Of a stretch of 39,913 bases of DNA, positions 22,721-32,751 are shown one piece after another. The translations under genes and the position numbers were made by a program. Positions within the stretch are counted from its first letter, which is position 1. Each line of letters opens with the position of its first letter. The notes beneath the pieces were generated by a model. The model saw nothing but the letters and a program-made list of their open reading frames with translations, did not search any database and was not told the DNA's origin. Source of the stretch: Frankiales bacterium (GTDB taxonomy: Bacteria > Actinomycetota > Actinomycetes > Mycobacteriales > SCTD01); NCBI GenBank assembly GCA_025966135.1, contig JAOPVP010000067.1, positions 1-39,913 on the forward strand, written 5' to 3'.

Positions 22721-23358
22721 TGGAAAGGCCCGCGCAGGAGCTCGCCATCGAGCTCGCTGGATGGCACGAGCCGGAGGAGTCTGATCAAGGAGTTCGTGGG
22801 AATGCGCGGCTCACGGCTCTCACTGGCGCGGTCCTGCTCGTGCTGCTTGCTGCCGAGGGCGTCACGCTCCTGAGGATCCACCGCCTGATCGAGCTGCACG
22901 TCTTCCTCGGCTTGCTGCTGCTGCCGCCGGTTGCTCTCAAGCTCTGCAGCACCGGCTACAAGATCCTTCGGTACTACACGGCCGCCAGGAGCTACAGGGA
23001 CGCTGGACCGCCGCACCCGGTGCGTCGCGCCTTGGGACCGTTGGTGATCGTCTCGACGCTCGCTGTCCTCGCAACGGGGGTGTCGCTCCTCACCGTCACA
23101 CCCCGGTCAGGCCACACCCTGCTCTTCCTGCACCAGGCCAGCTTCATCGTGTGGGTTTCCGCGATGACGTTGCACGTGCTCATCCACCTGGTCCGGACGT
23201 TCCGCGGCGCAGCACGCGAGCTCGAACCAGCGGCTGTGGCCCAAGGAAGCCTGTGGCGCCTAGGGCTCGTGTCAGCGTCGTTGGCCGTCGGGGCGGTCCT
23301 GGGCGTCCTCTCACTGAGCTGGGGTCAACCGTGGTTCCAGCGCATGGTCGGAGGCTGA
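22720..23358 (+). CDS. Four-helix membrane protein, probable cytochrome b-like electron carrier
   Basis: A 212-aa protein with four main hydrophobic helices (LTGAVLLVLLAAEGVTLL, LHVFLGLLLLPPVALKL, LGPLVIVSTLAVLATGVSLL, FLHQASFIVWVSAMTLHVLI) and a fifth near the C-terminus (LVSASLAVGAVLGVLSLSW). Paired His residues (IHRLIELH, then HTLLFLHQ and LHVLIHL) occupy positions suitable for b-type heme, as in small cytochrome b-like proteins. I cannot assign a named family. ATG 22720 overlaps the preceding stop by one base; GTG 22717 is an alternative. As last gene of the operon it could exchange electrons between quinone, the reductase and the FMN proteins. Confidence 0.72.
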   Translation: MERPAQELAIELAGWHEPEESDQGVRGNARLTALTGAVLLVLLAAEGVTLLRIHRLIELHVFLGLLLLPPVALKLCSTGYKILRYYTAARSYRDAGPPHPVRRALGPLVIVSTLAVLATGVSLLTVTPRSGHTLLFLHQASFIVWVSAMTLHVLIHLVRTFRGAARELEPAAVAQGSLWRLGLVSASLAVGAVLGVLSLSWGQPWFQRMVGG

Positions 23359-23502
23359 GAGCGCACTGCCCTGCCCTTGAGGGGGCCCAGGTATCGTGAG
23401 CAGGACCGCGGCATGGGCTGGTGAGATCCACCCGCAAGCTCCACGACGACCGGCCCATTCGACCGCGAGCGAGAGAGCCCGTCGGGAGAGGACGAACAAG
23501 CA

Positions 23503-24654
23503 ATGCGGGAGACGGCGCGTGCGCGGCAGCCGCGCCATCGCGCCGCAGCCCAGTTCGTGGCTCCGGTTCTTGCGCTGCTGATCGTCTGGTTCGGCTTCGT
23601 GGAGGACATCGTCCGAAGCGACTTTCTCGTCTTCCTTCGGGCGTCGTCTCAAGTTCTGAACGGCGTGAACCCGTACACCCCGAGCAGCGATGCCTTTCTG
23701 TGGGGCGGCAGCGCCTACGTCTACCCGTACCTGACTGCCTTCCTGTTCGCGCCCCTGACGGCCGTACCTGTTGCCACCGCTGACGTTCTCTTCTTCCTGC
23801 TGTGCGGAGTCGCGATCGTGTCGGGCTGCCGACTGCTCGGAACTCGTGACCCGGTCGTCATCTCCACCCTCCTGCTGTCTTCGACGTGCATCCGCAGCTT
23901 CCAGGTGGGGGCCATCAACGCCCTCCTGTTCCTCGCGGGTGCCGTGGTCTGGCGGTTCCGGGATCGCGCTGCGGTAGCGGCACCCGGTTTCACGTTCTTC
24001 GCGGGCAGCAAGCTGTTCCTGATGCCTCTGGCGGTCTGGCTGGTCTTCACGCGACCACGCAGGGCCGTCATCGCCTCGCTCGCTGGCCTCGCGGCCTGGT
24101 TGGGGATCGGTTTTGTCCTACAGCCGATCTCTGTCGCGGAATTCGTGAGATCGATGTCCGTGCTCGCCCAACACGAAGGGCTGCAGGGCCTGTCCCTCTA
24201 CCGCCTGGTTCATCTGTGGGTTGGCGACCCGCTGGCTGGCCTGGTGCCGATGCTCGTGGCGGGAGCGCTCCTGGCAGCAGGCATCGTCCATCGCTTCCGT
24301 CGATCAGGCCCGCCCGCCCGCGGGGACGCGGCGCTGTTCTGCTGCGGCATCCTCGCCTCCTTGATCGCCACTCCCGTCTACTGGAGTCACTACACCTTGC
24401 TGGCGGCGCTGGTCGTGCTCATTGCCCGCCCGACCAGGTGGGCGATGGCCGCGTTTTCGCTGGCGACCTGGGTCGCCGCGCGGCCGGACCACTTGGCTTC
24501 GCTGCTTCAGTTCCCGACCAGTCTGGTGCTGGTCACGCTGTCGGCTCTGCTGCTGGCGAGTCTGGCACCCGGACGCAGCGCTCCTGACTTCGATGTGGAC
24601 CAGGGCCTGGCTGTGCCTACTCCGAGTACGGAAGACCTGTGTGTGGCGCGGTGA
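23503..24654 (+). CDS. GT87-like (DUF2029) integral membrane glycosyltransferase
   Basis: A 383-aa protein with about ten membrane helices and an early loop FLVFLRASSQVLNGVNPYTP, the pattern of DUF2029/GT87 polyprenyl-phosphate-mannose-dependent mannosyltransferases of actinobacteria; an acidic residue near the first helix (VEDIVRSDF) is the expected catalytic region. Such enzymes add mannose to cell-envelope glycolipids on the outer face of the membrane. GGAGAGG lies upstream of the ATG. The stop overlaps the rhomboid-like gene start as GTGA, so the two are probably co-translated. The acceptor substrate is unknown. Confidence 0.8.
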   Translation: MRETARARQPRHRAAAQFVAPVLALLIVWFGFVEDIVRSDFLVFLRASSQVLNGVNPYTPSSDAFLWGGSAYVYPYLTAFLFAPLTAVPVATADVLFFLLCGVAIVSGCRLLGTRDPVVISTLLLSSTCIRSFQVGAINALLFLAGAVVWRFRDRAAVAAPGFTFFAGSKLFLMPLAVWLVFTRPRRAVIASLAGLAAWLGIGFVLQPISVAEFVRSMSVLAQHEGLQGLSLYRLVHLWVGDPLAGLVPMLVAGALLAAGIVHRFRRSGPPARGDAALFCCGILASLIATPVYWSHYTLLAALVVLIARPTRWAMAAFSLATWVAARPDHLASLLQFPTSLVLVTLSALLLASLAPGRSAPDFDVDQGLAVPTPSTEDLCVAR

Positions 24655-25325
24655 CGACCGACACCCCGCCGGTGAGTGCTCTCGTCGAACGAGGCCATCT
24701 CCCGGTGGTCCGGCGGTGGTCGGCCGCTGCGGCCGGCTTGCTGCGCGGTCGGGACGTCGGCGCGGTCTATGCAGGTGTAGTGCTCATCAGCGGCATCGTC
24801 GTCTTCGCGCAGCCGCACGGGGTGGCTGCTCAGGCGGTCCTGGACTCCAGCACCAACGTCTCGAACCTGCGCACTCAACCCCTGCTGGTGCTGGTGTTGA
24901 GTGCCTTCGTGGTCTCCTCCCTGGAGAGCCTGTGGATCCTTCCGTGCGTGGTCTGGGTCTTCGGGGCGGCGCAGCGCTGGGTCGGCCGCGCGGCGACGGT
25001 GCTCGTGGCTGCGTTCGGCCATGTGTTCGCGACGGTGTTCGTCGGCATCTTGGTCCACGCTGGTATCGCGCACCACGCGTTGAGTAACGGGGTCGCGCAT
25101 GAGCCGGACGTGGGTGTGAGCTACGGGCTCGCGGCACTTGTGGGCCTCATGGTCTTCCGGTTGCCACAGGCGACGCGTCGCAAGGTCGCTGTGCTGGGAA
25201 CGGCAGCACTGATCGGCTTCGTCCTGGTGTCCCAGACCTTCACTGACCTCGGCCACCTCGTGGCTTGGGGGATCGGTTTGGCGATGGGCTTCGTCGGGTC
25301 CCGCTTTGCCGAGACTGGCCGGTAG
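24651..25325 (+). CDS. Rhomboid-like membrane protein
   Basis: A 224-aa protein with about six hydrophobic segments. GVSYGLAALVGLMVF followed by DLGHLVAWGIGLAMGFVGSR resembles the serine and histidine helices of rhomboid proteases, as in the actinobacterial 'rhomboid-like' family. Ser in GVSYG and His in GHLVAW could form the catalytic dyad, though the normal G-x-S-G is altered to G-V-S-Y-G, so proteolysis is uncertain. N-terminal segment LDSSTNVSNLRTQPLLVLVL is characteristic of this subfamily. GTG 24651 overlaps the glycosyltransferase stop; an in-frame GTG at 24639 is also possible. Downstream, 25326-25544 contains nothing recognised apart from the marR promoter area. Confidence 0.75.
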   Translation: MTTDTPPVSALVERGHLPVVRRWSAAAAGLLRGRDVGAVYAGVVLISGIVVFAQPHGVAAQAVLDSSTNVSNLRTQPLLVLVLSAFVVSSLESLWILPCVVWVFGAAQRWVGRAATVLVAAFGHVFATVFVGILVHAGIAHHALSNGVAHEPDVGVSYGLAALVGLMVFRLPQATRRKVAVLGTAALIGFVLVSQTFTDLGHLVAWGIGLAMGFVGSRFAETGR

Positions 25326-25544
25326 GGACAGTCCGCAAGCGGGACGAGCTGTGACGTTGCCCTGCTCACTTCGGGCGGCCGATGCCCGGGTCCGAGGGTG
25401 ACGGTCTGGGAGCAGGTGCGACGTGAGCGCCACCCGCTCTCCGCCGGCCGTGACGAGCTTGCCCGCGGATCCTGGCGGACAGGGTGAGCGAGGTCACCTG
25501 CCCAGGACTTGTGCATGTAGCCAGCAAGTAGTTTGGTAGACCGC

Positions 25545-26009
25545 ATGGATAGCTACGCACGGCTTGGGGGTGAGCTCGCGACCCTGATGCGTGGCCTCAA
25601 GGACGTGAACGGGCACGTGCTGGAGACAGCGGGTGTGCGGTGCGAGGCGGCGGGTGCTGCGGTGCTTGGCAGGCTCGAGCGGCTCGGGCCGGTCCGACTG
25701 ACCGACCTGGCCCAGGCCCTCGGTCTGGACCCGTCGAGCGTGAGCCGGCAGGTGACCGCGTTGGAGCGGTCCGGGTGGGTAGAGCGGGAGAAGGACCCTA
25801 CGGACCTGCGCGCCCAGCAACTGCACCTGACCGACAAGGGCCGGGAAGTCGTCGCCGCGCTCGGCAGGGCGCGAGTTCAGGCGCTGGAGCGGCTGACGCC
25901 TGGGCTGTCCACGCGCGACATCGACGAACTGACGGACCGGCTGGCCCGTCTGAACCACGAACTCGAAGGGCACCGAGTTCTCCGGGACGCCCGGCAGGAG
26001 ACCGCATGA
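25545..26009 (+). CDS. MarR-family transcriptional regulator
   Basis: A 154-aa winged-helix regulator. The DNA-binding region is RLGPVRLTDLAQALGLDPSS, VSRQVTALERSGWVEREKDP and the wing DLRAQQLHLTDKGREVVAAL, typical of MarR repressors. It overlaps the following efflux gene by ATGA, so it probably represses its own operon and is released by a toxic ligand that the pump exports. ATG 25545 is preceded by TAGTTT (25529-25534), a possible -10 box that would give a very short leader. An in-frame TTG at 25533 is less likely. No long palindrome is evident at the promoter. Confidence 0.9.
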   Translation: MDSYARLGGELATLMRGLKDVNGHVLETAGVRCEAAGAAVLGRLERLGPVRLTDLAQALGLDPSSVSRQVTALERSGWVEREKDPTDLRAQQLHLTDKGREVVAALGRARVQALERLTPGLSTRDIDELTDRLARLNHELEGHRVLRDARQETA

Positions 26010-27619
26010 GCAGCACCGCAGCCCCCCAGACCACGGGGCTCTCACACCGCCAGATCCTGACGATCATGTCGGGTCTGCTGCTGGGGATGTTCCTTGCCTC
26101 GCTTGACCAGACGATCGTGTCGACCGCGATGCGCACCATCGCCGACAAGCTGAACGGTCAGACCGCGCAGGCCTGGGTCACGACGGCGTACCTGGTGACG
26201 AGCACTGTCAGCACGCCGCTGTACGGCAAGCTGTCCGACCTGTACGGCCGCAGGCCGTTCTACCTGTTCGCGATCGCCACGTTCCTGGTCGGTTCGGTGC
26301 TCTCCGGACAGGCTCACTCGATCTACGAGCTCGCCGGCTATCGCGCGATCCAGGGGCTCGGTGCCGGTGGTCTCCTGTCGCTGGCCTTCGCGATCGTCGG
26401 GGACCTCGTGGCCCCCCGCGAGCGCGCCAAGTACCAGGCCTACTTCACGTCGGTGTTTGCTACGTCCAGCGTTCTGGGGCCGGTGGCCGGTGGCTTCTTC
26501 GCCGGCCAGAACCAGCTTCTCGGCGTCGACGGCTGGCGTTGGATCTTCTACCTCAACGTCCCGATCTGCCTCGCCGCCTACTACGTGGTGTCGCGCAACC
26601 TTCGCCTGCCCGTGCACCGCACCGAACGCCAGATCGACTTCCTGGGTGCCGGCCTGCTGACGGCGGCCGTGGTGCCGCTGCTGCTGATCGCTGAGAAGGG
26701 CCGCGAGTGGGGATGGAGCTCCGGCCTCACGCTGGGACTGGTGGCCGTCGCTGTGGTGTCGTTCTGCGTGTTCGTGCCGTGGGAGAAGCGGATGGGGGAG
26801 GACGCGATCCTGCCGCTGCGGATCTTCCGCGACAAGGTGTTCTCGGTGACGAGCGTCGTCGCCTTCCTCGTCGGCATGGTGATGTTCGGCGGTCTGGTGC
26901 TCATGCCGCTCTACCTGCAGATCGTGAAGCAGGAGACCCCTACGGACGCCGGCTTGCAGATGGTCGCGTTCATGGCCGGTCTGATGGGCTCGTCGCTGGT
27001 CGTCGGCAGGGTCATGCAGCGCACCGGCCGCTACAAGATCTTCCCGATCTTCGGGACCGCGATCATGTTCGTCGGGATGCTGCTGTTCTCGACGCTGGGT
27101 GTCGACACCCCGATCCCGCAGGTGATGGCCTACATGGTCGTGATGGGCGTCGGACTCGGCCTGACGATGCAGATGCTCGTCATCGCGGTGCAGAACGCCC
27201 TGCCGCCGCAGGACATGGGCCTGTCCACCGCGTCCGTCACGTTCTTCCGCTCGATGGGCGGGACCCTCGGTGCGGCCGTGGCCCTGGCCATCCTGTTCGG
27301 ATCGGTACAAGGCAACATCCTGCGCCGCGCGGCCGAAGCCCACCTGCCGAAGCCCGCGCTGGACGCCCTTGGCGCCGTGTCCCTCAACAACACCGGCACG
27401 TTCGCCAGCCTCCCCGGACCGGTCAAGCGCATCATCCTCACGGGCTTCGCGGACTCCATGCACACGGTGTTCCTCGTCGTGGCCTGCGCCGTCATCCCGG
27501 CCTTCATCGGCACCTTCTTCATCAAGGAGGTCCCGCTGCGCAGCCAGAGCGGACTGGACGCCCAACGCTCGACCACCGATGGAGGCGAGCGAGCGCTGGC
27601 GGAAACGGCGATCGTCTAG
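26006..27619 (+). CDS. MFS drug efflux transporter, DHA2 (EmrB/QacA) family
   Basis: A 537-aa transporter with about 14 membrane helices. Family motifs include LASLDQTIVSTAMRTIADKL in helix 1, motif A GKLSDLYGRRPFYLFA between helices 2 and 3, and motif C-like FATSSVLGPVAGGFFAG in helix 5. Members export lipophilic cations, dyes or antibiotics in exchange for protons. The start overlaps the marR stop (ATGA), a standard regulator-pump arrangement. Its stop overlaps that of the convergent PAP2 gene by 4 nt, with no room for a terminator. Substrate range cannot be predicted. Confidence 0.92.
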   Translation: MSSTAAPQTTGLSHRQILTIMSGLLLGMFLASLDQTIVSTAMRTIADKLNGQTAQAWVTTAYLVTSTVSTPLYGKLSDLYGRRPFYLFAIATFLVGSVLSGQAHSIYELAGYRAIQGLGAGGLLSLAFAIVGDLVAPRERAKYQAYFTSVFATSSVLGPVAGGFFAGQNQLLGVDGWRWIFYLNVPICLAAYYVVSRNLRLPVHRTERQIDFLGAGLLTAAVVPLLLIAEKGREWGWSSGLTLGLVAVAVVSFCVFVPWEKRMGEDAILPLRIFRDKVFSVTSVVAFLVGMVMFGGLVLMPLYLQIVKQETPTDAGLQMVAFMAGLMGSSLVVGRVMQRTGRYKIFPIFGTAIMFVGMLLFSTLGVDTPIPQVMAYMVVMGVGLGLTMQMLVIAVQNALPPQDMGLSTASVTFFRSMGGTLGAAVALAILFGSVQGNILRRAAEAHLPKPALDALGAVSLNNTGTFASLPGPVKRIILTGFADSMHTVFLVVACAVIPAFIGTFFIKEVPLRSQSGLDAQRSTTDGGERALAETAIV

Positions 27620-28659
27620 CGTGCGGCGGTCGCTGCCTCGACCGCGCTCCCGTCCGCGGTCTCGCGACGCCAGCTGACGGCTCGTACGCCGACAACCGTC
27701 GCGGCCGCGTAGACCCAGCCGAGGAGCACGTCCGTGACGTAGTGCTCGCCGGCGTACACGAGCGTGAGGGCCATCAGCCCGGCGTAGACGGCCAGCAGGA
27801 CCCGTCCCCGCACGCGGACTTCCCGCCAGAAGAACAGCAGCAGCATCATGGGGATCGCGGCGTGCAGGGACGGCATGGCGGCGACCGGGTTGGAGTAGGC
27901 CGCGCCGCTCTCGAAGGCGCTGTTGAGCGTTTCGCTGCCTAAAACCGCGAGGGTGTTCTGGACAACGCGGTGCACCTCGGGCAGGCGGTCGTTGAGGGCT
28001 GCCATCCACGGCGGTACGGCGGGGTAGAGCAGGTACGTCAGGAGCGTGACGGCTGTCAGGGACACCAGGGTCGTGACGTAGGTGCGGAACAGTCGGTAGT
28101 TGACGCACCAGAGCACGATCGCCAGCACCAACGACACCAGAAAGTGCGAGAGGTAGACCGGGACGGCGATCCGGTCGTACCAGTGCGCCACGCCGAAGTC
28201 GTAGAAGTGCTGCTGAAGCCAGACGGTCGGCACGGTGCCGCCGAACAGGAACTTGTCCGCCTCGAGGGGTCCGGCTAGGTGGGCGCGGGCCAGCTCAGGG
28301 GAGTCGGCGCTGCTGGCCCAGTACGGCAGGTTGAAGATCCAACCGCCCACCTCGTTCGCAACACCACGCAGCAGGTCGTAGGCGAACAGCACAGCAAGCA
28401 AGGGCATCCAGTCGCGCACCACGGCCCGCCGCCAGACCCGCACGTCGCCGCCGCACGCTGCCAGCAGGGTCGCCAGCATCCAGAACGTGATGACCTCGCG
28501 GCCGGTCGGGAAACCGGCGAGGGCGGCCTGGAGGGTGAACGCGATGACGACGCCGAGCAGCAGCCGGCGACGGCGCTGGCGAGCCACCGGCCCGGCCTGC
28601 TGCCAGGGAGAGAGGCCCGGGTCGTCTACCGGGATCGCCTGCTCCACCTCTGCGGTCAC
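27616..28659 (-). CDS. PAP2-superfamily membrane phosphatase / phosphotransferase
   Basis: A 347-aa polytopic protein. The PAP2 catalytic motifs near the C-terminus are AMPSLHAAIPMMLLLFF (SxH, His nucleophile support) and YAGEHYVTDVLLGWVYAA (the HxxxD nucleophile motif); the KxxxxxxRP motif is weak or absent. The longer N-terminal half and the conserved FYDFGVAHWYDRIAVPVYL segment place it with the inositolphosphotransferase (Aur1/Ipt1-like) PAP2 branch seen in mycobacteria and relatives, probably acting on lipid phosphates outside the membrane. The start is ATG 28659 in front of the leuS leader region. Exact substrate unknown. Confidence 0.87.
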   Translation of the reverse strand: MTAEVEQAIPVDDPGLSPWQQAGPVARQRRRRLLLGVVIAFTLQAALAGFPTGREVITFWMLATLLAACGGDVRVWRRAVVRDWMPLLAVLFAYDLLRGVANEVGGWIFNLPYWASSADSPELARAHLAGPLEADKFLFGGTVPTVWLQQHFYDFGVAHWYDRIAVPVYLSHFLVSLVLAIVLWCVNYRLFRTYVTTLVSLTAVTLLTYLLYPAVPPWMAALNDRLPEVHRVVQNTLAVLGSETLNSAFESGAAYSNPVAAMPSLHAAIPMMLLLFFWREVRVRGRVLLAVYAGLMALTLVYAGEHYVTDVLLGWVYAAATVVGVRAVSWRRETADGSAVEAATAAR

Positions 28660-28691
28660 GCCCTGGAGGATAGGCGGCGGCGGATTCGTCG

Positions 28692-28697
28692 TACGAT
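28692..28697 (+). promoter_or_regulatory. -10 box of the leuS leader transcript
   Basis: TACGAT ends 6 nt before the ATG of the leader peptide, placing the expected transcription start on or next to that ATG. The leader ORF would then be translated without a 5' UTR, as is common in actinobacteria. No convincing -35 hexamer is seen. Confidence 0.5.
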
Positions 28698-28703
28698 GCA
28701 GCC

Positions 28704-28739
28704 ATGCACCGGTCGCTGCTTCTTCCCGAGCCGCGCTGA
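28704..28739 (+). CDS. Leucine-rich attenuator leader peptide (MHRSLLLPEPR)
   Basis: An 11-codon ORF with three consecutive Leu codons (CTG CTT CTT, 28716-28724) and a TGA stop at 28737-28739. CTT is a rare codon in this GC-rich genome, which would make the ribosome sensitive to charged tRNA-Leu. It sits 79 nt upstream of leuS and is immediately followed by two hairpins, the second with a U-tract. It is the classical layout of a ribosome-mediated attenuator. Translation is predicted to be leaderless from TACGAT at 28692. The peptide itself probably has no function. Too short for ordinary gene finders; the assignment rests on codons, position and RNA structure. Confidence 0.72.
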   Translation: MHRSLLLPEPR

Positions 28740-28786
28740 CTCACCGAGCTCAGTGCGGCGCCCTCGTGACCACGGGGGCTTTTTTC
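28730..28786 (+). terminator. leuS attenuator: pause hairpin, antiterminator and intrinsic terminator
   Basis: Hairpin A: GCCGCGCTGA (28730-28739) pairs with TCAGTGCGGC (28750-28759), 10 bp with one G-U, its 5' arm overlapping the last leader codons and stop. Hairpin T: GCCCTCGT (28760-28767) pairs with ACGGGGGC (28772-28779) around loop GACC, followed by six T (28780-28785): an intrinsic terminator. Alternative hairpin: TCA-C-CGAG (28741-28748) pairs with CTCGTGA (28763-28769) with one bulge, removing the terminator's 5' arm. A ribosome stalled on the Leu codons would mask the 5' arm of A and favour the antiterminator; one that reaches the stop would cover 28741-28748 and allow termination. 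Confidence 0.72.
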
Positions 28787-28817
28787 TTGGGCGGATGCAG
28801 CACGTGAGAGGAACACC

Positions 28818-31289
<2,472 letters not shown>

Positions 31290-31299
31290 CCTTCGCCGC

Positions 31300-32145
31300 A
31301 TGGTCAGGGTCGCGGTCGTCACCGACTCGACCGCCTACCTTCCCGACGGCGTCGCTGAGGCGTACGGCGTCGCCGTCGTCCCCCTGCACGTCGTGCTCGG
31401 AGGTTGGTCCGGCAAGGAGACCCTCGAGGTCTCCCCGGCCGACGTCGCCTCCGCCCTCGGTGAGCGCCGCGTACAGGTCTCGACCTCCCGACCCACCCCG
31501 GGCCAGCTGGCCGCTGCCTACAGGGCAACCGGCGCCTCGCAGGTCGTCTCCGTCCACCTGTCCTCCAAGCTCTCCGGTACGACGGACTCCGCCCGGCTCG
31601 CCGCGCAGCACGTGGCCGCCGAAGGCATCGAGGTCCGCGTCGTGGACAGCCAGTCCGTGGCGATGGGGCTGGGCTTCCCCGTGATCGCGGCGGCCGAGGC
31701 GGCCGCCGACGGCGCCGACCTGACGCACGTGGAGGCGGCGGCCGTCGCGGCTTCACTGGGCACGACGTCGTACTTCTGCGTCGACACGCTGGAGCACCTG
31801 CGGCGCGGGGGGCGTGTCACCGCCGCCTCGGCGTTCCTCGGCACAGCCCTCGGCGTGAAGCCGCTGCTCGTCATGAGGGACGGTGAGATCGTGCTGCTCG
31901 AGAAGGTCCGGCCTTTCTCCAAGGCGCTGCTCCGCCTCGAGGAGCTCGTAGTCGAGGCGGCAGGCGAGGGGCCCGTCGACGTCGCCGTGCACCACCTGGC
32001 GGCACCGGCCCGCGCGGACCTGCTCGCGGACGAGCTGCGGGCGAGCCTGCCGGGCCTGCGCTCGCTCTACCTGTCGGAGGTCGGCGCCGTCGTCGGTGCT
32101 CACGTCGGTCCCGGCCTGCTCGCCGTGGCGGTCTGGTGTCGCTGA
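31300..32145 (+). CDS. DegV family fatty-acid-binding protein
   Basis: A 281-aa DegV protein. The N-terminus VRVAVVTDSTAYLPDGVAEA and VVPLHVVLGG are diagnostic, as are VQVSTSRPTPGQLAAAY, VSVHLSSKLSGTTDSARLAA and VDTLEHLRRGGRV. DegV proteins are FakB-like: they bind a fatty acid for phosphorylation by a kinase, feeding phospholipid synthesis; the next gene, plsY, acts in the same pathway. ATG 31300 has no ribosome-binding site but lies 7 nt after TAGCCT (31287-31292), a probable -10 box overlapping the leuS stop codon, suggesting its own leaderless transcript. It overlaps plsY by 10 nt. Confidence 0.92.
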   Translation: MVRVAVVTDSTAYLPDGVAEAYGVAVVPLHVVLGGWSGKETLEVSPADVASALGERRVQVSTSRPTPGQLAAAYRATGASQVVSVHLSSKLSGTTDSARLAAQHVAAEGIEVRVVDSQSVAMGLGFPVIAAAEAAADGADLTHVEAAAVAASLGTTSYFCVDTLEHLRRGGRVTAASAFLGTALGVKPLLVMRDGEIVLLEKVRPFSKALLRLEELVVEAAGEGPVDVAVHHLAAPARADLLADELRASLPGLRSLYLSEVGAVVGAHVGPGLLAVAVWCR

Positions 32146-32690
32146 TCCTGGCCACGGTTGTCGGGTACCTCGTGGGGGCGGTGTCACCGGCGACGCTCAT
32201 CGCCCGCGCCCGCGGTATCGACCTGCGTGCGGTCGGTTCGGGCAACCCGGGCGCGGCCAACGTGGGGCGTGCGCTCGGACGCAAGACCGGTGTTCTCGTC
32301 GCGCTGCTCGACGTGGCCAAGGGAGCGGTACCCGCGGCCGCGTTCGGCGCGGCCGACCACCGGGCAGCTCTGGCGGCCGGGCTCGCGGCGGTGCTCGGCC
32401 ACGTGACCTCGCCGTACCTCCGCGGCCGAGGGGGGAAGGGCGTGGCCACCGCAGCCGGGGCGGTCCTCGGCGCGCACCCGCTGTGGTTGGTGTTCGTCCT
32501 CGCCACCTGGCTCCTGGTCCTGGCGGGATCGCGCTGGATCGCGCTGGCGTCGATCTGCGCTGCCGTCGCGATCGTCGTCAGCGCCGTCATCGCGGGTCAC
32601 GACATCTGGTGGGCCGCAGCCATCGCGGTGATCGTGCTGGTCCGGCACGCGAGCAACATCAGCCGGCGGCTGCGTCCACAGCCCGACTGA
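32136..32690 (+). CDS. plsY: Glycerol-3-phosphate acyltransferase PlsY
   Basis: A 184-aa integral membrane acyltransferase that transfers acyl from acyl-phosphate to glycerol-3-phosphate. The three conserved loops are visible: GSGNPGAANVGRALG, LGHVTSPYLRGRGGKGVATA and a C-terminal RHASNISR. About five membrane helices. GTG 32136 overlaps the end of the degV gene by 10 nt, indicating coupling with a fatty-acid-binding partner. The loop-2 segment has GHVTSPYLRGRGGKG where the more usual sequence is GHxFPxFxxFKGGKG; the GGKG core is kept. Family assignment is firm; the deviation is minor. Confidence 0.93.
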   Translation: MSLILATVVGYLVGAVSPATLIARARGIDLRAVGSGNPGAANVGRALGRKTGVLVALLDVAKGAVPAAAFGAADHRAALAAGLAAVLGHVTSPYLRGRGGKGVATAAGAVLGAHPLWLVFVLATWLLVLAGSRWIALASICAAVAIVVSAVIAGHDIWWAAAIAVIVLVRHASNISRRLRPQPD

Positions 32691-32751
32691 CCCTCCACAG
32701 ATGCCCGTACGGCGAAGCCCCTGAGCACCTGTCGCTCCTAGCGTCCGACGG

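Noticed and set aside
26042..28108. 688-codon minus-strand frame across the MFS and PAP2 genes
   Set aside because: It spans two well-defined genes, including the same strand as PAP2 in another frame, and its translation is His/Arg/Gln-rich noise.
28700..28817. T-box riboswitch in front of leuS
   Set aside because: No specifier loop, no AG bulge and no T-box consensus (UGGN) antiterminator sequence were found; the leader is too short and the Leu-codon ORF explains the structure better.
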